Source of the DNA: a bacterium
GTDB taxonomy: Bacteria; Sumerlaeota; Sumerlaeia; UBA8349
Reading direction: 5' to 3'
DNA: 9,185 nt
Assembly (NCBI GenBank): GCA_013203855.1
Contig: JABMPG010000511.1
Location: 1 to 9,185 of the forward strand
The translations under genes were made by a program, and so were the position numbers. Shown piece after piece: positions 6,865 to 9,185 of the stretch (its first letter is position 1; every line of letters starts with the position of its first letter). The notes beneath the pieces were generated by a model. That model was not told the DNA's origin, ran no database searches, and was given only the letters and a program-made list of their open reading frames with translations.

Positions 6865-7590
6865 TCAGATCTTCTCCAGGGGCTTGTAGTTCACGCATTT
6901 GTGCTCTTGGACAAACCGAGGATTGGCCCAGCGCACAGCGTTCGAGATCACCCGCATGACGTTCTCATTGTAGTAGATCGGGTAGGTTTCATGTCCGGGT
7001 CGGAAGTAGAAGATGCGGCCGTGTCCGCGCTCCCAGGTGCAGCCGCTGCGGAAGACCTCGCCGCCTTGGAACCAGGAGATGAAGATGATTTTGTCGGGCG
7101 TCGGGATATCGAACCGTTCGCCGTACATCTCGGTGTGGGGCAGCTCGAAGTACTCGCCGATTCCCTCGGTGATGGGGTGGGCCGGCTCGACGTTCCACAG
7201 TCGTTCCTTCTCTCCGACTTCGCGCCATTTCAGCGAGCAGTTGGTACCCATGAGATGATGGAAGATCTTCGAGTTGTGCCCGGCGTGAAGGACGATCAGG
7301 CCCATCCCCTCGAGGACCCGCTTTTTCACGCGTTCCACGATTTCGTCCTCGACCTTGGCATGGGCGCAGTGCCCCCACCAGGTCATCACGTCGGTGCTGT
7401 CGATGACCTCCTGGGTCAGGCCGTGCTCGGGCATGTCCAGGGTCGCCACACGGGTTTCCATGTCGCCCTGCTTGTCCAGATGGGCCTTAATGACGGCGTG
7501 CATACCGTCGGGATAGATCTCCTTCACCTTTTCGTCCCGGTTCTCATGGACGTTTTCGTTCCAGATTGTTACGCGAATCTTGTTAGTCAT
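6865..7590 (-). CDS. ThuA-like protein (trehalose-utilisation family)
   Basis: A 241-residue soluble protein of the ThuA family, which has a class I glutamine-amidotransferase-like fold. Recognisable blocks are VTIWNENVHE (7-16), YPDGMH (26-31), WWGHCAH (71-77), GLIVLHAGH (97-105), LPHTEMYGERF (150-160) and WERGHGRIFYFRPGHETYP (186-204). The amidotransferase nucleophile position reads His-Ala-Gly-His rather than a Cys elbow, as is usual in ThuA proteins, so it is not an amidotransferase. In rhizobia ThuA works with the Gfo/Idh-type ThuB in uptake and use of trehalose and related disaccharides through 3-keto derivatives. Here a Gfo/Idh gene lies 16 bases upstream, repeating that pairing. AAAGGAG at 7598-7604 sits seven bases before ATG 7590, a strong ribosome binding site. 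The real substrate is unknown and trehalose itself is not implied. I leave the symbol empty because orthology with rhizobial thuA is not shown. Confidence 0.88.
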   Translation of the reverse strand: MTNKIRVTIWNENVHENRDEKVKEIYPDGMHAVIKAHLDKQGDMETRVATLDMPEHGLTQEVIDSTDVMTWWGHCAHAKVEDEIVERVKKRVLEGMGLIVLHAGHNSKIFHHLMGTNCSLKWREVGEKERLWNVEPAHPITEGIGEYFELPHTEMYGERFDIPTPDKIIFISWFQGGEVFRSGCTWERGHGRIFYFRPGHETYPIYYNENVMRVISNAVRWANPRFVQEHKCVNYKPLEKI

Positions 7591-7606
7591 ACTCGATCTC
7601 CTTTTT

Positions 7607-8659
7607 TTACGCCTTCTGGGAATATCGGACTTCCTTGCCCGTCCGTGAGCTCTTGTAGATGCCTTCGAGAATCTTCATGACCTTCAGTCCCTGCTCGCCC
7701 GTGGCCAGAGGGGGACGTTTCTCTAGGATACTGTCGATGAATTCCCAGTAGGATGTCGGTACGCCCATGGTGGTGCCGTCCAGCGTCTTGGTAAAAAGCG
7801 AGCCGTTTTCCTCCGTATAAATCTCGGCGGTGAACTCATAGCCCCCGTTCGTATTCTTCTGCACCAGACCGCCCTCGGTTCCGTAGAGGGACGTGATCAT
7901 GTGTTCCTTCTCGCGGATGTTCAGAGCCCAACTCGCTTCGAGAATGAGGGTCTGACCATCGGCGAACTTGATCAGCCCGGCCGCGCAGTCCTCCACGTCG
8001 AAGTGTTTCCTCTCGAGCCTCGCCCGTTTGGCCGCGATCACGTTATAGGCCGATCCACTCACGCTTATCGGTTCGGGGTAGTCCATCAGCCACAGCGCCA
8101 GATCCAGACGATGCACCCCGAGATCGATCAGCGGTCCGCCACCCGAAAGCGACTTCGTGCCGAACCAGCCGCCGAACTTGGGCATGCCCCGCCGACGATG
8201 CCACACGGTCCGTCCGAAGTAGATGTCGCCGATTACACCGGCCTCCACCTGCTGCTTGAGGGCAAAACTCATGGGCGAGAAGCGATACGAGAAGTTGATC
8301 ATGAGATTCTTCCCCGCCTTCTCCGCCGCTTCCTGCATCTTCCCCGCTTCCTTGACCGACATCGCCATCGGCTTCTCACACAACACGTGCAGCCCGGCTT
8401 TCAGGGCCGCGATGGTCAGGGGCGCGTGAAAGGCATTGGGCGTGGCGATGCTCACAGCGTCCAACTCCGCTTCCTTGAGCATTTTGTCCATATCGGTATA
8501 GGTCTTCTCGACGCGGAATTCCTCGTTCGCCTTTTCGAGAACCTCTGGACTCATATCGCACAGCGCCACCAATTCCGCCTGGGGATGAGCGAGGTAACCT
8601 CGCGCGTGCCCCTTGCCCATGCCCAGCCCTACCACTCCCACACGAATTTTCTCAGCCAT
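7607..8659 (-). CDS. Gfo/Idh/MocA family NAD(P)-dependent oxidoreductase
   Basis: A 350-residue cytosolic dehydrogenase of standard family length. The N-terminal Rossmann fold begins RVGVVGLGMGKGH (6-18), with Asp35 at the end of the second strand (VALCD), which usually favours NAD over NADP. The catalytic EKP motif lies at 95-97 (Lys96), and GGGPLIDLGVHRLD (173-186) supplies Asp179 and His183, the usual catalytic pair region. The C-terminal alpha/beta domain follows. Family members oxidise or reduce hydroxyl groups of sugars, inositols and their glycosides. Next to ThuA it is ThuB-like in context and may oxidise a glycoside at C3; this is inference. ATG 8659 follows AGGGAGG (8664-8670) by four bases. 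The frame runs on to an ATG at 8905, but those 82 residues are Arg-rich, unlike the family, and cover the intergenic region. It is the first gene of the three-gene operon, so the promoter should lie within 8660-8988. Confidence 0.92.
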   Translation of the reverse strand: MAEKIRVGVVGLGMGKGHARGYLAHPQAELVALCDMSPEVLEKANEEFRVEKTYTDMDKMLKEAELDAVSIATPNAFHAPLTIAALKAGLHVLCEKPMAMSVKEAGKMQEAAEKAGKNLMINFSYRFSPMSFALKQQVEAGVIGDIYFGRTVWHRRRGMPKFGGWFGTKSLSGGGPLIDLGVHRLDLALWLMDYPEPISVSGSAYNVIAAKRARLERKHFDVEDCAAGLIKFADGQTLILEASWALNIREKEHMITSLYGTEGGLVQKNTNGGYEFTAEIYTEENGSLFTKTLDGTTMGVPTSYWEFIDSILEKRPPLATGEQGLKVMKILEGIYKSSRTGKEVRYSQKA

Positions 8660-8988
8660 AACGCCTCCCTGAAATCTTTCGAAATAAGCGGCCACGGTCG
8701 GAATCCTGCAACGCTGGCCGCCACCCCGAACTAAGACACGCCGTAGCCGGGTTTTCAAGGGGAAATGCCCGCAAAACCGACATACATCGCCATGGCCGTG
8801 ATTCCGGAAGCGGATTCCCGATGTTTCTCGCCGGAGATCGGTCTGTTGTTCTTGCCTTTCCGAGGGAACAGGAATAGCATAGAAACCGGTCAGGACAACA
8901 CGCATGTTTTTGCACGGAGGGCCAAGGATTCCACCGAAGCAGGGGTCTAATCTTACGGAGCGAGCATTGCGGGGAAGGAGACAGAACG
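8660..8988. other. divergent intergenic region, 329 bases, probable promoters of both flanking genes
   Basis: No convincing gene is seen here. It holds the ribosome binding sites of both flanking genes (AGGGAGG 8664-8670 on minus, AAGGAG 8975-8980 on plus) and presumably both promoters. A TTGAAA (minus, 8753-8758) could be a -35 box but no good -10 follows. TCTAAT (plus, 8946-8951) resembles a -10 box without a clear -35. Short motifs include GGTTTT/AAAACC arms (8750-8755 and 8773-8778), TGTTC/GAACA arms (8847-8851 and 8866-8870), the palindrome TTCCGGAA (8802-8809), and GGATTCC or its complement at 8700-8706, 8812-8818 and 8926-8932. Any could be an operator, and none is proven. Confidence 0.5.
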
Positions 8989-9185
8989 ATGAAAAGCCGA
9001 ATCGAGGTGTGGGTGGTTGTTCTGATTTGCGCAGGAGTAGTGTTTCCCATTGGGAGGAGTGCGGCAGACTGCGGGAGCATGCCTTTCGACCCGCCCAGGC
9101 AGGTGGATCTGCCGGAGTCGGGTCGGCTATTAATGGAGACGTTGTCGCGCGCCATGGTTGCGGCGGCCCGCGCAGATGTTCTTCA
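8989..9185 (+). CDS. secreted protein of unknown function, N-terminal part (3' cut by the window)
   Basis: ATG 8989 is preceded by AAGGAG (8975-8980) with an eight-base gap. The 65 visible residues begin with a classical Sec signal peptide: basic n-region (MKSR), hydrophobic core VWVVVLICAGVVF (7-19), and a likely signal peptidase I site after RSAA (about residue 26). The mature chain would start DCGSMPFDPP. A CGS(I/M)PF start to the mature protein is something I associate with uncharacterised secreted proteins of PVC-like bacteria, but this is recollection only and I do not name a family. The gene is divergent from the sugar operon and may share a regulatory region with it. The frame is open to the window end. 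Confidence 0.65.
   Translation, partial: MKSRIEVWVVVLICAGVVFPIGRSAADCGSMPFDPPRQVDLPESGRLLMETLSRAMVAAARADVL

Noticed and set aside
7601..7609. T-run after the Gfo/Idh gene as a terminator
   Set aside because: On the coding (minus) strand it reads as A-rich and forms part of the stop codon and the ThuA ribosome binding site, with no stem next to it.
6901..7680. 259-codon open frame on the plus strand
   Set aside because: It is fully antisense to the ThuA-like gene, whose conserved motifs prove the coding strand.
8765..8950. 61-codon plus-strand frame in the intergenic region
   Set aside because: The nearest purine-rich site is only about two bases from the ATG, the peptide has no recognisable features, and it covers the likely promoter region.

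Overview
The window is G+C-rich, tightly packed bacterial DNA with two convergent blocks and a divergent gene starting at the right edge. No rRNA, tRNA, CRISPR array, insertion sequence or phage gene was seen. A sugar cassette made of a Gfo/Idh/MocA oxidoreductase, a ThuA-like protein and a URO-D-like protein, together with a TPR-tailed GT-C membrane protein, suggests an uncultured heterotroph of the PVC or Hydrogenedentota/Sumerlaeota kind. That placement is inference from gene content only.

Plus-strand block (1-5611). The 3' end of an unrecognised gene (1-211) is followed by a DNA polymerase III delta'-type clamp-loader subunit (336-1400). Next come two related ABC-2 type permeases (1473-2276 and 2273-3085) whose reading frames overlap by four bases, a signal-anchored TPR protein (3098-4054), and a GT-C/TMTC-like polytopic membrane protein with C-terminal TPRs (4062-5611). 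The last gene is split by a frameshift near 4690-4720. From the permeases onward the spacing is 13 bases or less, so this looks like one operon for export or assembly at the cell envelope. No ABC ATPase is present in the window.

Convergent junction (5612-5736). It holds a strong hairpin with a T-run on the minus-strand side only, which fits a Rho-independent terminator for the minus-strand operon.

Minus-strand block (8659 down to 5737). The order is Gfo/Idh/MocA oxidoreductase, ThuA-like protein, URO-D-superfamily protein, each with its own ribosome binding site and separated by 16 and 51 bases. In rhizobia a ThuA/ThuB pair (ThuB being Gfo/Idh type) makes 3-keto derivatives of disaccharides, so oxidation of a sugar or glycoside is the best guess here. 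The URO-D-like protein lacks the features of haem-pathway uroporphyrinogen decarboxylase and may act as a methyltransferase or on another substrate.

Right edge. A 329-base intergenic region (8660-8988) with several short inverted and repeated motifs separates this operon from a divergent gene for a secreted protein (8989 onward, cut by the window). The best candidates for something new are the three-gene sugar cassette and the ATPase-less permease/TPR/GT-C locus. Neither is proven to be a new system by the sequence alone.
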